Below, one piece after another: positions 1 through 12,766 of a stretch of DNA of 64,000 nucleotides (the first letter of the stretch is position 1; each line of letters starts with the position of its first letter). The notes beneath the pieces were generated by a model. That model was not told the origin of the DNA and ran no database searches. It worked only from the letters and a program-made list of their open reading frames with translations. This stretch comes from Lineus longissimus (Eukaryota > Nemertea > Pilidiophora > Heteronemertea > Lineidae): positions 2,115,501 through 2,179,500 of the forward strand of contig NC_088310.1 in assembly GCF_910592395.1 (NCBI RefSeq), given 5' to 3'. Made by a program: the position numbers and the translations under genes.

Positions 1-2471
1 TCAGAACAACTTTACCCCCTCACATAGGCAAGTTTGACAGGCTGTCTTACTCAATGTAGAAGTACCACTACCCCTCCCCCATCCACCTCTCCATCTATCA
101 GTCAATTACTATCCATCACCGAGTTAATGGTTTGTCAATCACCATTGCTGTAGGTTACTATAGCCTCTGGAGGAGCTGATCAGAAGTGGGTTGCTTATCG
201 ATCAGGTTCAATAAATCACTGGGAGTATTCCCAGCTGGCCGATGACGACGATGGAAATATATGGTCAGATACTACACGAGTCTTGAGAGGATTCTGAGAC
301 AGATTCTTCTACGTTTCTTTTAAGATTGGAGTCCTCAGCCAAATAGCGTACCATCTAAAGTGGGTCGTCTGTCCCTGTCTTCCAAACGGACGCTTCTAAG
401 ATGGAATCGGATGCTTCAGGCGTGTGAAATGTGATGATCAAGTACCACCTCATACCCTGTCCACCTCTCCATCTATCAATCAACTGTATCGTTAGCCTGT
501 CACCATGTCAATTGCGATAGTTATCAGGCGCTTAGGGAACTAACTGATCAGGAATGGATTGTTAGTTGATCACTGATGTCAATATCCGCTGCTGTTCCAA
601 TGGCGATGCGAAATTACATGGTCACTTCACGATTCTTAGCCACATTCTTGCCGGGACTCCGGGCCAGATTCATACCAGATCCCACCGATAAACCCGAGCC
701 AGATTCATACAAGATTCTTCTGAGAAACCCGAGCCAGATACATACAAGATTCCGAGAAACCCGAGCCAGATTCATACAATATTTCGAGAAACGCGAGCCA
801 GATTCATACAAGATTCCGAGAAACACGAGCCAGATTTATACAAGGTTCTTCCATTCCCGACCGAAGATGGAGCGAAACAGGTATAGTGTACACAGTCATG
901 CGGCTGACCGGGTTTTTCGGCGTACTGGCGGGTACGCACGAATCGACAGCCAGAATGTCCGCAACACTGCATTAGATTTCGGAAACATCAGATGAAACGG
1001 GGAGGAGAGGGTTGAAGTGAAACAAATTGGCATCCGTGTTACTCCGTCCGGATATGCAAGAGTGATGTTGTATCGATTGTCAGCAGACGAGAGACGTAGC
1101 ACCGAGCAATGAGTAGACTAACCATGGTTGCAGCTAGCATGGATGGACCGAATGAACCGGTGAGGACAACTAGCTAGTGAGTGCGGAGATTTGCAGGGTT
1201 ATGAAACGATTCAATGGAATTGGTCCACAAGAACGTAGGCTATGATTGTTCATTGAACTCACTCCATGTTTTCGGCGGTCATACGTTGCTGATGTTTTGG
1301 CGTTTACGGTCTCTCGTCTTGCCGGGCAGTTACTCTAATCCGTCAAACCACTTGCTCCCGGCTATTGATATCATATTATGTTTTCCTTCTGGCTTCTCCA
1401 GTTGCCATGGTGACGGACATACCGTGATTAAGGCGGGAATGCCTCTCATTTTCGATGTGACCAGTCCGTGGCTATCAAGGGATGGTGACACCCCGAATGA
1501 GAGGGGAACACAGCATTGGTAAACTTACACTTACACCAAGAGAATTAAAATGCCCCACTGGCAGAAAGGTGCTCTTTCAAGAGAGAGCGCTTATCCTAGT
1601 CGTTCAACAGTTTCTTGGTTGTGAAATCAAGTGAATAGGGTCTATATCACGCATATCTACAACTCGATTTATGCGTTGCGATAATTTGCTAACAAAACGG
1701 ACACCTTGCAATTCAATGGCCAAGGGCGACAGCTAATTTGTTACAGGTCAATCGGGTCAGTGTCCAATTAAGTATGATCAGCTACTAAGGCGTGTTTAGC
1801 TCTTAGCCGTTTGCTAAACTAATTATCGGGATTCTGCCTGGCCGTCAAATGGATGGAGTGTCAACGCCAGGCTGTGATTAAGCAATGGTAATGAACGAAA
1901 ATTGCTCGTTTGCACGGAGCTTCAGTCATCTATCATTCCGTATTCAAGTTCTCTATCACTTTGCTCTCCTTACGTCTGTCAAAGTCCTTTATCCCTCTTC
2001 TTTATGGTGTAGCATGGGAATGAACATTTGCGATAGAGCATTGATATCGATGTTCCATTACACAGCGAGCACTTCCCGACGCTCCTTCAAGGCGAGGAAT
2101 CCGCGCCGCAAAGTGGTCACAATCGATGGAGATAATCTAGAGTATCATCCCCATGGGCCGGACTGCACAATTGGGAGAAACAAATATTATATCGTCACCC
2201 TCATAAAATAAACACCTAAGTCATTTTTTGGCCAAATCGATATTTTCGCCTCAGTCAGCTCTTTACAATAAGGGACACCTGTGGTAAAAGTGGTTGACTC
2301 AATGTCTCATCCCCTGGTGGGTAGGAAGGTCAATGGAATAACTGCCTAAGTCAAGCCTGGCGTTCGATACAGAGATAAAGTTCTCCCAGAGGGCCCGGCA
2401 CAGTGTAATAGACACACCGCTGTGTCAACGATGCAGTAAAAAGAAAGGAGGAGAAAGCAAAATGAAAAGAA
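1..2471. other. Gene-poor stretch, no recognised protein gene
   Basis: I see no exon with both good splice signals and recognisable protein content. The longest open frames (576-995, 1214-1522, 1885-2211 on the plus strand) resemble no family I know, and the first runs through a tandem repeat. A segment near 60-230 and another near 440-570 share runs such as CCACCTCTCCATCTATCA and look like diverged duplicates about 380 bp apart. Confidence 0.5.
655..855. repeat. Minisatellite, about 33-bp unit, roughly six copies
   Basis: The core CGAGCCAGATTCATACAAGA followed by TTCCGAGAAAC recurs about six times with small differences. Because 33 is a multiple of three, open frames run through the array on both strands. 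The 139-codon frame at 576-995 is explained by this and is not called as a gene. Confidence 0.8.
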
Positions 2472-2543
2472 AGGGGACACTCGGATTTGAACCAAGGACC
2501 TCTCGATCTGCAGTCGAATGCTCTACCACTGAGCTATATCCCC
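2472..2543 (-). tRNA. tRNA-Cys (GCA)
   Basis: A 72-nt cloverleaf on the minus strand with anticodon loop CTGCAGA (anticodon GCA), D-arm TAGCTCAGTGGTAGAGC, T-loop GGTTCAAATCC and acceptor pairing GGGGATA with TGTCCCC. The discriminator base is T, as expected for cysteine. There is no intron, and a T-rich terminator follows within about 10 nt. The sequence is identical to the two copies near 12.5 kb. Confidence 0.95.
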
Positions 2544-2626
2544 GAGTTGACATTATGTCAGACCGTTGGCTTACATGTACTTGAACGTACATGTAGTACC
2601 CGATAAAATATAGAAAAAGCAGGACC

Positions 2627-2699
2627 TGGAGAACCCGGGCATCGATCCCGGTACCTCTCGCATGCTAAGCGAGCGCTCTACCATCTGAGCTAGTTCCCC
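2627..2699 (-). tRNA. tRNA-Ala (AGC)
   Basis: A 73-nt cloverleaf on the minus strand, anticodon AGC in loop TTAGCAT. Acceptor strands GGGGAAC and GTTCTCC pair with a G3:U70 wobble, the alanine identity element, and the discriminator is A. The T-arm CCGGG/CCCGG is fully paired. It lies 83 bp from the tRNA-Cys gene on the same strand, and a T-run follows the 3' end. Confidence 0.95.
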
Positions 2700-5600
2700 T
2701 GATGTTTGCCTAGGGAAAAACTCCAAATTCTAGCCTGACTGTCGAAGCCAGAGAACAAGTTGGTTATTGGTTTCCAATAGACACCCACTGGTGGTATTGG
2801 CGATTGTTGTTTAATATATTCCATCTCATCGATCGAGATAAGCTTCTATATGATAGATGACGACTGATATTCCAAGGGCTTTGCCAGCCTGAGCATCATT
2901 TTTTTGCCAAGCATGAATAATGCTGCTGCGAGAAGTCGAAAAATGGTGTATCTGAAGGTACAAAATATGGCGACTAGATGCATTTTTCTCAATATTTGGT
3001 CTCTTAACTCTTCCAGCGCGCCACAAACACTGTGGCCAGTTTGCCAAACTGGGGTTCAGTGTATAGCCGCCAAAGCTTGCAAGATGGGTCCAATCGGAAG
3101 AAAGCATCTTAGTGACAAGTTCACGCTTATCCTGCTTACATCCTATATTTGCATTTGCCAATACTGACAAGCAATGATATTTTATCTGGTTACCATGGTT
3201 ACTAATTTGTACACTGACGCGAGGGGTGCAAGGCCCGCAACAGATGTAATATCAATTTGGCCGCGAGATTCCATCAGAAAGATTTGGGTAATTTATCATT
3301 TCCGATATCAGCTACGTTAGTGGTTGGCTACTGTCGATTTCATTAACCTTTTGGGCTAGTGATTGGAGATGAAATATTAGTTGCGCTGGGAAATGTTTTC
3401 AAGAACTTACACGAACGATTTATCCGCAAAATATTGTTTGTTGGTTGTTGCTTGTTCAATCATGAGTTGTCAAATCATTTCTATTGGTATATTAGTTTAT
3501 CTGTACCACTCTCTCAGCGGCCAACTCCTAACAGTACTAGCATAAGAGAGGAGCTAAATAATTCACAGGCACTCAATGAAGGATCAATATACCGCTGGTG
3601 ATGTATAACATGCGCATGCAGTGATAACTCATTCGTTAGAGTAACGAAACGGTCTTTAACTAGAGACTAACTATGAGGGCTGGAACATGCCGGAAAATAT
3701 ATATGAGCCCATGCTGAGAAAATAGTTGGTTCGCCGAACCATTACAACGTACGGAAAGACAACTTTCCAACAAATATTCTTTGGTGGTAATCATATTAAC
3801 ATGTGTTTTTCCATTTCGAGAAGATTGGCAAAAGCCACAATGTCGCTTATGAAAAATGCATTAGGACATAGAGTTCATGGCTTTACCCTAACTTATTGGC
3901 CATGTCATCTTTGTTCGTGGTATCCACACCAGCCCTTGGGATGGCTACCTCGTTGTTACTGCAACTTTTGGAAACATAGCCCTTGACTGTCCCCTTCCAT
4001 TAAAATACAAATCTCACTTGTTGTCGCGCCAACACTTTGGGCGACATACATGTATATCCATATGCTAAACATATCAAAGAAAAGAGCTTGAAAGTAAAAT
4101 ATATTGTCTTGTTCATTTCATACTTAATTGCTTGTGTATTGTGTGGTCTGTTAGCTATACATGTACTAAGTATCTCGGTATGCGTTCCTTTCAATTATTC
4201 AATCTTATTGGGTTTGTAACAATAGGCGCGTGACGAATGAAATTCTCGTTAGCTGTGTGTGGAATTATGAGAGCCGTATACCAAACGGTTTGGAGAGCAG
4301 TTCAAACCCTTCGATTACGACCACTTTAATTGCTACTGGCGACAGAATTTATTCTTCCCCTTATTGAGAGCCAGTACAGTTACTGCTTTTGATTTATATC
4401 AATTGTGCAATAGTATAAGAGATGAGCGTAGGACAGAAATTGTCATCATCATATCAACATTGTAAGATCTTCTTTCATTAACCTTCATTGAAGGAAAGGG
4501 AAATCTACATGGTCCCTCGTGAGGATCTTGCCTGTCTGACACTTGTTTAAAGAAAACGACAACGTATTCCTCGTTTGTTACTGAGACCACGATGACGGTA
4601 CAATGTAATTCGATTCCAAGAGCTTTAGCTAATTAGCCTTACCACTAATGCTATATACATTGTACCACCTTTCATGATTGTAGGATAGATCAAGAGATAG
4701 AAACTGACAGTTGATGAAAGAAGTGACATCCATGGTATTACCAAAAAAAAACAATCATTGGGTGGTAATGAATGCTTTTGGTGTTTTTGAAGCAGAGTGC
4801 TGTGACAATCATCAGGTCAATATAAAGAAGATTGTAACGTTAGATGCTAACTTTCAATGACGTATTGAAGTAATTTGATCGTACCCGTGGCCCTACTGGT
4901 AAATGGACCAACTGCCTATGCTGATGGTCTATGAGGGTAAATGATGGTCAAGGAGAATCCGTCCTCCTGTAAATGAAATAATTTGAGAAAAAAAATTCCC
5001 GTAGAAAAATGAAACAAGCCTACTTAATGGCATCAAGATGTACTTACCTATACTGAAAACCAGTAGTAAAACGATTCTTCCATCATTCCCTTCCATATTG
5101 CTATCAAACAAACCAGACACCTTTAGTTAGTCACCAATTAGCAGTATCCTTGCGAGGCTAGTCCACTACCATATGGTAGCGTCTGGTGTGATCGTCACTT
5201 AGCCAAAGCAGACGACAGAAATGCAGTGAATTTGCTTTTGATCTTGTTAATGTAATATTCCCTGTGCGTAGACGCCGCGGCAACGCTACGATACGGAAGG
5301 AATACTGCACAGCTATTTGTTGGTATTGATCTTTTATCGAAATGAGGCTAGCGTTCCTTCCTTCTGTTGTCGCGTTATGTGAGACGCCGGCACTGTCTTG
5401 CTGGGGATGCAGTCACAGACAGGGAATCCTGGCAGACGACAGGGGATGTGACAAGTGATGTCACGTGCGCAGAATATTGGGTGTTACAATGTGACACCAA
5501 AGATACAAGACGATGTTCCCCATTGATCGGTGTTCCACTACTCTCAGTGTTCGACACTTCTATATAGGCATATATAAAATTTGAACTATTGGACGTACCC

Positions 5601-6219
5601 CCCATCTACCAGAGTTCAATTATTAGTGTATGTACCATCTATCTCAATCCTCAGCCGACGGCCAATTCGGTTATTTTCGGGTTCTTCAACATTAAGCTAT
5701 ATAAGCCAATGTTCATGATTAAAAATGGCCCGACTCAGACGCCATTGTCTTATAATCGAATTTGTTATGTGTATATATCTAATCTGTGACAGTATGATTA
5801 CCGAAGAAAAAAGATAGCAAAGGTCAATGTAAATAATTTTCTGTGTTGGTCCTGTGATATTTCTTGTTGGCCGACAAAATCTTTCGTCAACAATTAGGGT
5901 TCATCGTATGGGACATTGAGGCCGCAAATAGAGCTGCCTCTAGAAATGGAATGAAAAGTGGTTGTCGAAACTTAGAAATGCGAAGGTAGGTACATCCACA
6001 ATCGAAATCTTAGTTTTTAGCACAATGACTGCCCTGTCAAACTCTGAGTCAGGAATGCCCCGAACTGCGTAGATAGTCGCGATGATGATCAGCATCCAAA
6101 ACGAAAAAAGTCAAGAACGCGTGTTGTTGTCGAATCGCCTGTACTTTCCAGCCTTCTTCTCATAGATATAAAATTCCCGCATCATTGGTTTTATGGTTGT
6201 TTTGTTTCTATCATTACAG
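2700..6219. other. No recognised gene; should contain the missing SLC46 first exon
   Basis: No open frame here matches a family I recognise. The SLC46-type gene that begins at 6220 needs an upstream exon ending in phase 2 (two bases of a codon), but I could not choose a convincing ATG exon. Confidence 0.4.
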
Positions 6220-8732
6220 CCACCATGCGAATGACAAGGCAGCCATCTTGCCCGAGGAGATTCTCCCAGAAGGAGTGGATCCGCCCTTACCGGATGTCCA
6301 AGAACGGACCAAGCCCACAACGAGACTCATCACAGTCGAGCCCGTCCTGCTCCTTTACTGTGTCGCCTATCTCGGAGGCTTGGCTGCATTGGAAGAATAT
6401 ATCTACAGCCGGTACCAGAAGAACTATCCCATTCTTAACAACACAGACCCAAACGTTCGGTCTAACGATTCCCAGTGCCAAACGAATCGTTCAGATCCCG
6501 TTTTTATAGCAACCCAAATGGCGCAATCAGATACGTCGCAACTCGTGCTGGAAACAACGGCCATCTTTTCTGTACTTTCCATCTTCAGCACTATGTTTCT
6601 TGGGGCGTATTCAGACGCATATGGAAGAAAACGTTGCTTGGTTCTTCCACTGGCGGCAGAGATCGTGGTCTTTATACTGAAGCTAGCCATCATTTATTTT
6701 GATTTGCCTGTTGAACTTCTTTGTATCGGGGCAGCCATTGAAGGATTGAGCGGAGGTTGGATCATCATGCTGATGGCCACCTTCGCCTACATTGCCGACG
6801 TCACAGACCAGTCCTCCCGCGCAATGAGGATCACAGTAGCAGAGTCCTGTCTCACGCTATCCATTGCTCTCTCACAGTTTGTACTTGGATACTACGTGAC
6901 AGCAACGGGATTCTTCTGGCCCTACCTCACTCTATTCGGTCTTCTAGTCATAGACCTTCTCTACCTGATTCTCTTCGTCCCGGAGTCTTTCGTCAAAAGC
7001 AAAGAAACAACGTTTTCTCTGAAGAAATCTGTGAAGGCGACATACCAAGTGTACAATGTCAGGGATGATAACCGCCACATCAAACTTGTCCTGCTGACTT
7101 TGACCATGTTCTTCAATGTGATACCTCTTACCAGCACGACGGCCTTGAATATTCTCTTCACCATGAACGCCCCTCTCTGCTGGGGCCCTGTCCTGATTGG
7201 GATATTCAGTGCCGTGTACGCCCTCGCGAAGCAGATAGGCGGCATCGCGGGGGTGGCAACGTTTGGCCGCCTGTGCCACCTCTCGGACATAAGCATGGCC
7301 ACTATTGGGACCGTAGCAGGGATAGCAGGGGCCATCCTGAATGCGTTTGCAAAAACGAATGTTCTCATGTTCATAGGTAAAAATATATCAATTACTTTTC
7401 CACAGGACTAGATATGATCGCTCTCCCTTCCGGGAGCGCAACATCGACGAACCCGCAGCTTTCATGGGGTCCGACAAGGGCAAATACACGTATATATGCC
7501 TATACCGTCCGCCATCGATTCCTTCGTACTACATCTTGGAATGCCTTCATTCTCATTGGCCAGTTCAAGTCCTCGGTTTCTGTGGGTCACGGTCCCGTCG
7601 CCCTCTTGAGAAGGCTCGTCTTTATCACGCAAATATTTCCACTGTTTCTTCATTATTTCAGTGTGTCCGGTGTCTTGCCTTTCAATGATGACGTCACCCA
7701 TGATAAGAACGGCAATTTCGAGACTTGTCAAGCCAGACGAACTAGGTATAAAGTGTGATGATGACTCCAGAAATTTAGTTCATTCTTTGCCGACATCACC
7801 ACGTTGCAATGGCCAGACGGGATCGAGGCAGACAATATCCCAACCAACATTTTGCCCTACCCCTTCCCCTCCGCATACATTTTGAAAATCTGGATAGGGA
7901 CTATAAATGTGGCAGCTATACATCGTAGATGCGCCTACCAGTGAACCGAACAATTTGACACAATGAAAGAAACTCGGGGTTTAGTTTTTATGATTGAATC
8001 GGTCAAAAACTATCATCTCAGACTCTGCGAATGCAATAGGCGCACCCATTGCAGCAGCAGCAATGAGGTCAAATTATAATGGTCAAAACTGTGATTGCTC
8101 TCTTCTCTTCAGGTTCCGTCTATGCTGGAATTGCTGCAGTAGAAGCCGTGTGCAACCTGGTTGGTGGAACTGTCATGAACCTCATCTACCAACAGACCCT
8201 TTACTTCTTCAGCGGGTTCGTCTTCATCGTCTGTGCTATTTTCTTTTTGGTGGAGTTATTTTTATTTTGGTAAGTATTGGCATCGTCGGTTTTAGAATAA
8301 CAGCCAAACCGTTGACAGCAGTACAAGTTGCTACTGTGTGTGGCTGAATCTCATTAAACGTCAACCCGGTTGTGTCGGTACCAAATGTAATAAGTTTCCT
8401 TAGATTCGCAAACTATTGACGTGCTAGCCGTCGTCGATAGCAACGCCATCTCGACATCGGCACTTCTGATGATGATACTCGTGTATGTGCGGTAGCTACA
8501 ACCGATATGGACGGATGGAGAACGCGGGAGGGAAGACGCTCAGAAAGGAGGTAGATGAGTTGTTACCAAACCCGACGAGTCCAAATGTAACTATAGTACC
8601 TGACTTAGCCTGACCTGACACCTTCTTCGAATTTATTTCAGTCTCTACATGTTTGTCAGCAAATCAACAAAGAGGACTTTGATCAATGCCGAGTCGTGTC
8701 TGAAAAGTGGCAGCACTGTTGTCAACGGATAG
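6220..8732 (+). CDS. SLC46-family (proton-coupled folate transporter-like) carrier, 5' end missing
   Basis: Exons 6220-7376, 7662-7745, 8113-8269 and 8642-8732 join in phase and give 495 residues up to the TAG stop. The first exon follows a clear acceptor (CTATCATTACAG) and its frame has no early ATG, so an upstream exon is missing. The protein is a major-facilitator carrier of the plasma or lysosomal membrane. It shows TM1 after ITVEPVLLLYC, a first outer loop with N-glycosylation sites (NNT, NDS, NRS) as in the folate transporter, the MFS motif GAYSDAYGRKR after TM2, ADVTDQSSRAMR in the central part and PLCWGPVLIG in the second half. The second exon encodes SPMIRTAISRLVKPDELG, a conserved SLC46 segment before TM11. 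Substrate cannot be read from sequence: SLC46 members move folates, other small metabolites or bacterial muropeptides. The family call is firm; the subfamily is open. Confidence 0.9.
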
Positions 8733-9936
8733 GAATGGCACCAAAATGATGGCGAATTCCGCCAAACATAGTGGTTCACTATTATTGATGAATGGCAATT
8801 CTGTCTAACTCACTTAAGTTTTTCACCGATGGAGAATTCTGCCGAACTAATGACTGAAGGACGTACCCGTTAGTAGTCCTACAGATGAGCTCAGACAGCA
8901 AAGAGCAATAAGGCGGTTTAGGGCTTTGAAAAACCTTTTTTCGCCAACACGAATATGCACCTCTTGGAGGTGATTCGAAATCTCAAAAACCTTGAGTTTT
9001 TTTTCTCAATATCGCGAAAACTTTAAGTAGCCAACACAAATTTATACATTTATCACGATGTTGAAGAACAAACGAAATGTGAGATATTGCACTTTTTATT
9101 TTTTTTCTCAGAAATGTCGCCCTGAATACAGGTATGGACATGGTACAGTGACGATTAACTACCGTGTCCACAACAAAATACACATAACATGTATACTACA
9201 AATTAAAAATATGATAATGTCCCAAAGCATGCTGTATATAATCAATAATCAACGTGTAATGTTGCCAACAACACATAAATAATTTTCAGCTTTTTGTCTC
9301 GCTTTGACATTTTTTCCAATATTAGGAGAATATCACTTCAGCAACGACAACAAACTGCCAATGTGCTATTGTAACACAGACATAAAGACGTTTAGCGGTT
9401 GAATGCTTGACCTCTAGACCTATTACGCATGCAACCGTGGAAGAATATCATGCAAAACCGCCATGGCCTAGATTGGAAGTTCTGACAATGATGACAACAG
9501 GACTTCTAGGATTCAAAAGGAGATATGGCGATTAAATGCTACAGAATTCGTTGGGTAATGTTGCCAAATGTACATGGACAGAAACTGAACGCGTATGGGT
9601 TACATTTACATATAAAAAGTTACATTGGGCTTCCTTAACTTGACCAATAAATACTATTAAAGCAAAGAAAAGAGCCTGAGATTCTCGGTGGAGTGGTTCA
9701 GACTAACCATCAATACGTCAAATACCACTTTAACATACATTTATAAAAAAAGAATTTAAAATCACACGAAATACGCATTATCCTCCACTGTTTGATCATA
9801 CAACTGCTTTCTGACGATGAGACTTGGTCCATTACAATGGGATTGAATGATGGTGCAGCCGCATGATGGTGCACGGTGGATGGCGAATGGTGTCAGCTAG
9901 GTGAAGGCCCTTCGTGTCCATGGCTAAGTTCGTGCT
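8733..9936. other. 3' flank between two convergent genes
   Basis: The probable 3' UTR of the SLC46-type gene (plus strand) meets the 3' end of the cysteine-rich gene (minus strand). The stretch is AT-rich, without coding signal. An AATAAA at 9646-9651 could end the plus-strand transcript. Confidence 0.45.
9646..9651 (+). terminator. Possible polyadenylation signal (AATAAA) for the SLC46-type gene
   Basis: A canonical AATAAA about 0.9 kb after the stop codon, before the convergent gene's stop. Position alone supports it; the hexamer also occurs by chance in AT-rich DNA. Confidence 0.35.
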
Positions 9937-11816
9937 TTATAGTTCTTCCTTCTTGATCCAATCCTTCACTCCATCAAGATCATTCTCCACTTCTTCCTGG
10001 TTGAAACTCGGCAGGGCGCTAGAAACAATCAAGAACAGTTGTAATGCACTCACCAATTACAGTGCATTTCGCTTCAAATACCATTAAGGCTTGACCATGG
10101 CGACCACCATTTTGGCTAGAACTTGAAATCCTAAAGCAATTAGAACTGGAGTCTATTCTCTGGAAAACAAAGAATAAACTCTCACCCTTGATATTGACAT
10201 TCACTTCGTTTTGAAAGAGTTCTTGTTGCTTCAGGATTTCAAGTTCTGCCTAAATTGTGGTGCCTGCACTCTGACGATGACATGTGTCCGGCGCTCAAAC
10301 AGGACAGACGCTTCGTCGCAGCAAGATCCGACAAGTATAAGGAATACGACAATTACGTATTGTATGTGATATTGTGAGCTAGTGTATTGTCGATGATGAA
10401 TGTATTAACTTGAATGTTGCGTGCCAATGATTGGTAATAGAATGACACCAGTGGAATTATACCTGACTATTTTTGAAGTGATCTTGTCGAGGACGCCGCC
10501 CGGCTGACAGATTGTATCGCATAATGCTGAGCATAGGTGACAATATTTACAGTACTGGAATGAAAAAGAAAGGTATTGAAGAAGAAAACTTATATCACCA
10601 TTGAACCCAACCCAATAACGAGTACTAATTATGTAATAAGAGATCAGAGAACGCTTTCCGCTCTGCAATTTTTTGCCAGTTCAACTAAAGGCGAGTTTGT
10701 CGTCGTTGGTTAGACATTTATTGTTATTTCTTTATATGTTAATATCGAGATGCGAAGATGAGAGTGATGTAGTTTACCTTGCACATGTGACAGTTTGGTT
10801 CCTTCTTGCTCGCCGTGCATGGACACATATCACACTTTTTACAGAACTGCAGAAGAAGGAAGACAAATGAAGCAAGCGTTACGCGTTACCCAACTATTTA
10901 TAGAATTACATGTATCTTATCTCGACACTTTTTGTGAAATAGCATGCCCATTAACTTATCTCACCAACTATTTATAGAATTACATGTATCTTATCTAGAC
11001 ATTTTTTGTGAAATAGCATGCCCATTAACTTTAATCTCACCAACTATTTATAGAATTACGCTGTATCTGGACACTTTTTACGAAATAGCATGCCCATTAA
11101 CTTATCTCACCAACTATTTATAGAATTACATATATCTTATCTCGACACTTTTTGTGAAATAGCATGCCTATTAACTTATCTCACCAACTATTCATATAAT
11201 TACGCTGTATCTCAGTACATCGTATCTGGACACTTCTTGTGAAATAGCATGCCCATTAACTAATCTCACCAACTATTCATATAATTACGCTAAATCTCAG
11301 TATCTGGACACTTCTTGTGAACTAGCATGCTTTGTACCCATATACACATGAACACCAGAATAAGTGAGCCATCTGAATACTGAATCCCACGATAGCGAAA
11401 GACAGTGGATGGGAAAAGATTGGCAAATCTATCAATTTACACACTGACTTTGCTATGCTCTCATAGCTAACGTACGTGTAGTATGGCTATTGAAGGTGGA
11501 GATCGGATTAAACGTGTACAAGTGTCCTTTGTTAAGATATCTGAATGCCCCATTGATTATTTTGCATGCTAACAGCGGACGTGGACTATGTAGGCTATTC
11601 TTGCTAATGGTAGAGAGACCTTACCTTACAGTATTTACAGTAGCCACAGACAGACCCCTTGGCGTACTCTAAATCGACCTGATCAGTGGCATCCTTTGTG
11701 TCATGGGCCACGTCCACTGCATCCTCCGCAGCCTGGGTGCTATAGAGACTAAGGACGAGGAGGAAAACGGATAAAATGCAGAGCAAACTTGTCATGGTGG
11801 TGTATGTGGAAGCCAT
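9937..11816 (-). CDS. Small ER-lumen cysteine-rich protein with CxxC arrays and C-terminal KEEL
   Basis: Four exons on the minus strand (11816-11625, 10846-10778, 10554-10463, 10018-9937), all with GT-AG borders and matching phases (0, 0, 2), encode 144 residues. Residues 1-30 form a signal peptide (hydrophobic SLLCILSVFLLVLSLY, then TQAA). An acidic stretch follows. Residues 57-103 hold 14 cysteines. Two runs have cysteine at every third position: 57, 60, 63, 66, 69, 72 (then 74) and 83, 86, 89, 92, 95 (then 99, 103). Both first introns fall inside these runs without breaking the spacing. The tail is EEVENDLDGVKDWIKKEEL; KEEL is an ER-retrieval signal of the KDEL class, as in ERp72. I infer a soluble ER or sarcoplasmic-reticulum lumen protein that binds metal or forms disulfides. 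I do not recognise the family. The cysteine-rich end of the sarcoplasmic histidine-rich calcium-binding protein is a comparison worth testing. Confidence 0.83.
10083..10263. mobile_element. Foldback/MITE-like element, family copy 1
   Basis: The left arm, containing GCTAGAACTTGAAATCCTAA, is answered by a right arm containing TCAGGATTTCAAGTTCTGCC, giving roughly 45-bp imperfect terminal inverted repeats around an internal segment of about 80 bp. It lies in the last intron of the KEEL gene. Related copies lie at 18950-19130 and 33536-33602. Confidence 0.7.
10890..11335. repeat. Minisatellite, 70-85 bp unit, six copies, in intron 1 of the KEEL gene
   Basis: Six tandem copies beginning CCAACTATTTATAGAATTAC and containing GTGAAATAGCATGCCCATTA. 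Units differ in length because of variation around a TCTTATCTCGACAC block; the last two share the variant TTCATATAATTACGCT. Confidence 0.85.
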
Positions 11817-12536
11817 GTTGCCGACATGTGTTAGCCTGGGAGCAAGTCTATCGATCTTATACCATTCAATCTCGTTCCTTTGTTAGTCACATCTCACCAC
11901 ATCTAGTGGTGAAATGATGACCTGAATACTAGTATTAATGGCATCGGACAGAAACACGTCCTTTTACAGTTCAAGGCAAGTCATGACCAGTATCATTTAA
12001 GAGATTGTCTAAGTTTACGTCTACTATTTCCTAGTTATTTCTAAACCTCTCCAATCAGTTGAATGAGGATGTTTTTATGGACCTGTGTTTTTTCTGAGCT
12101 TAATACGGGTTGGGCGTGACCAAGTCGTTGCAACGGCACGTATCTCCACTATACCGCCTGATTGATGTACCTTTTTGATGTACGAAATAAACATAAATAT
12201 ATATAGTGCGTGGGCGGGGGGGGGGCAATTCGTTTAGGAAATTATAGTTAAACTGCAGGGCTGAAGACAAACTTAAAAGAAACCCAGCACCCCTCCCCAA
12301 CTCAGCAAATTCAAGGAGAGACAATGCTTGAACCCATGCCGATATTCCAAACGAATCCCTGGCCCATCTTGGGGATTGCCAACTAAATTTTGAACCTGAA
12401 CACGATAACATTCGGTTTTCGAGTGACGAAGAACGTTTTGTTAAACATATTATTTGAATAACAATTAAGATATCGTTTTATAGTACGATCTCCAACACCA
12501 AAAATATTCGACGAAAAAAAGGTGAAAAAATATACC
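11817..12536. other. 5' flank of the KEEL gene; no gene seen
   Basis: Upstream of the KEEL gene's start codon. A G-rich run (a C-free tract near 12212-12227) is the only marked feature. The 103-codon frame on the minus strand at 12100-12411 has no recognisable content. Confidence 0.4.
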
Positions 12537-12608
12537 AGGGGACACTCGGATTTGAACCAAGGACCTCTCGATCTGCAGTCGAATGCTCTACCACTGAGCT
12601 ATATCCCC
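12537..12608 (-). tRNA. tRNA-Cys (GCA), tandem copy 1
   Basis: Same 72-nt sequence as the gene at 2472-2543, with anticodon GCA, box A, box B and a U discriminator. A T6 run lies 8 nt past the 3' end (A6 on the plus strand near 12524-12529) and would stop RNA polymerase III. Confidence 0.95.
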
Positions 12609-12694
12609 GAGTTGAATAACAATTAAGATATCGTTTTAAAGTACGATCCCTAACACCAACATTTTTCGACGAAAAAAAGGTGAAAAAATATACC

Positions 12695-12766
12695 AGGGGA
12701 CACTCGGATTTGAACCAAGGACCTCTCGATCTGCAGTCGAATGCTCTACCACTGAGCTATATCCCC
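12695..12766 (-). tRNA. tRNA-Cys (GCA), tandem copy 2
   Basis: Identical to tandem copy 1 over the full 72 nt, with the same T-run terminator in its duplicated flank. Anticodon GCA; no intron. Confidence 0.95.

Noticed and set aside
576-995. 139-codon frame on the plus strand
   Set aside because: It runs through the 33-bp minisatellite, is open on both strands and has no recognisable domain.
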